NCBI RefSeq assembly: GCF_000775915.1
Contig: NZ_BBLT01000001.1
Span: 310,001 to 374,000, forward strand
DNA: 64,000 bases
Direction: 5' to 3'
Source: Sporocytophaga myxococcoides
Lineage (GTDB): Bacteria > Bacteroidota > Bacteroidia > Cytophagales > Cytophagaceae
The notes beneath the pieces are model-generated. The model did no database searches, was not told the origin of the DNA, and saw only the letters and a list, made by a program, of their open reading frames with translations. Below, one piece after another: positions 63,741-64,000 of this stretch. The translations under genes were made by a program, and so were the position numbers. The first letter of the stretch is position 1. Each line of letters starts with the position of its first letter.

Positions 63741-64000
63741 ATGTTCGACTTTGAAAAACTAACCGTTTATTTAAAAGCAAAAGTTATAACCTTGAGACTA
63801 GCAACTTTTAAAACAATTTGCATTTGACTCTGCCATTAAAAATCAATTGAGAAGATTCTCTTTAAGTATTGCACTGAATATTGCTGAAGGCAAGAGGTTC
63901 TGTTTTTGAATGTGTAGCTATCTTTGACTTTCTCAAAGATGAAGGAAGTATTCAGAAATTCTATTCCCAGTCAGAAGAAGTTATAAAAATGCTGTATGTA
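63741..64000 (+). pseudogene. Decayed four-helix-bundle (S23-like) gene, cut by the window end
   Basis: Three stretches of the four-helix-bundle protein family (related to 23S rRNA intervening-sequence proteins and Avd) occur in three different frames: MFDFEKLTVYLKAK from the ATG at 63741; FDSAIKNQLRRFSLSIALN then IAEG from 63823; and VFECVAIFDFLKDEG from 63902. At least two frameshifts and a deletion between LNIAEG and VFECV have broken the gene. The remains run past the window end. Confidence 0.7.

Overview
The window looks like chromosomal DNA of a gliding, polysaccharide-degrading member of the Bacteroidota, most likely order Cytophagales (Cytophaga/Sporocytophaga-like). The pointers are AT-rich DNA, a protein with a type IX secretion C-terminal sorting domain, Bacteroidota-style promoters (TTTG, about 20 bases, TAnnTTTG) in front of the tRNA-Leu and other genes, the miaB / sigma-54 activator / lptE / secG / groES-groEL neighbourhood, a GH9 cellulase and a poly-HAMP hybrid kinase. 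The genus is inference.

Layout. 1-1.7 kb: end of methylmalonyl-CoA epimerase, a small lipoprotein, thiL. 1.9-22.4 kb: a signalling region with a 2097-residue poly-HAMP hybrid histidine kinase, a REC-kinase, a lone receiver, a PAS kinase, a REC-kinase cut by one in-frame stop, a 7TMR-DISM kinase and another lone receiver. Embedded in it are a T9SS cargo protein, a diheme peroxidase/MbnP pair, and a compact operon of an E1-like/nitroreductase fusion, a GNAT-like acyltransferase and the 7TMR-DISM kinase. 22.4-36 kb: mostly housekeeping (smc, acyl desaturase, DUF4159 protein, rsmE, DEAD-box helicase, DUF892 protein, small membrane protein, peptide transporter, groEL, groES). 36.7-41.7 kb: operon miaB, sigma-54 activator, lptE, TPR protein, secG. 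41.7-45.1 kb: two tandem YcbB-type L,D-transpeptidase lipoproteins. 45.4-50 kb: HAMP/PAS protein, a fused alpha-oxoamine synthase/acyltransferase, a STAS-like protein, a membrane protein. 50-63.4 kb: GH9 cellulase, ABC-F ATPase, an alpha-glucan cluster (GH57 and GT4 divergent from GH31), deoC, a large unknown exported protein and an aldo/keto reductase. 63.4-64 kb: tRNA-Leu(GAG), imperfect inverted repeats and a decayed four-helix-bundle gene running off the edge.

The best candidate for an undescribed system is the operon at 16577-21748: an enzyme that looks able to adenylate and oxidise a substrate, an acyltransferase-like protein and a membrane sensor kinase are spaced 2 and 4 bases apart, and two closely related receiver genes flank them. 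I read this as a possible make-and-sense small-molecule circuit, which is inference. Other notable items are eleven exact 92-residue HAMP units, the nonsense codon between receiver and kinase at 15926-15928, the oxoamine synthase/acyltransferase fusion (possible sulfonolipid or sphingolipid-type chemistry), a near-consensus sigma-54 promoter before groES close to a sigma-54 activator gene, and the MbnH/MbnP-like pair.
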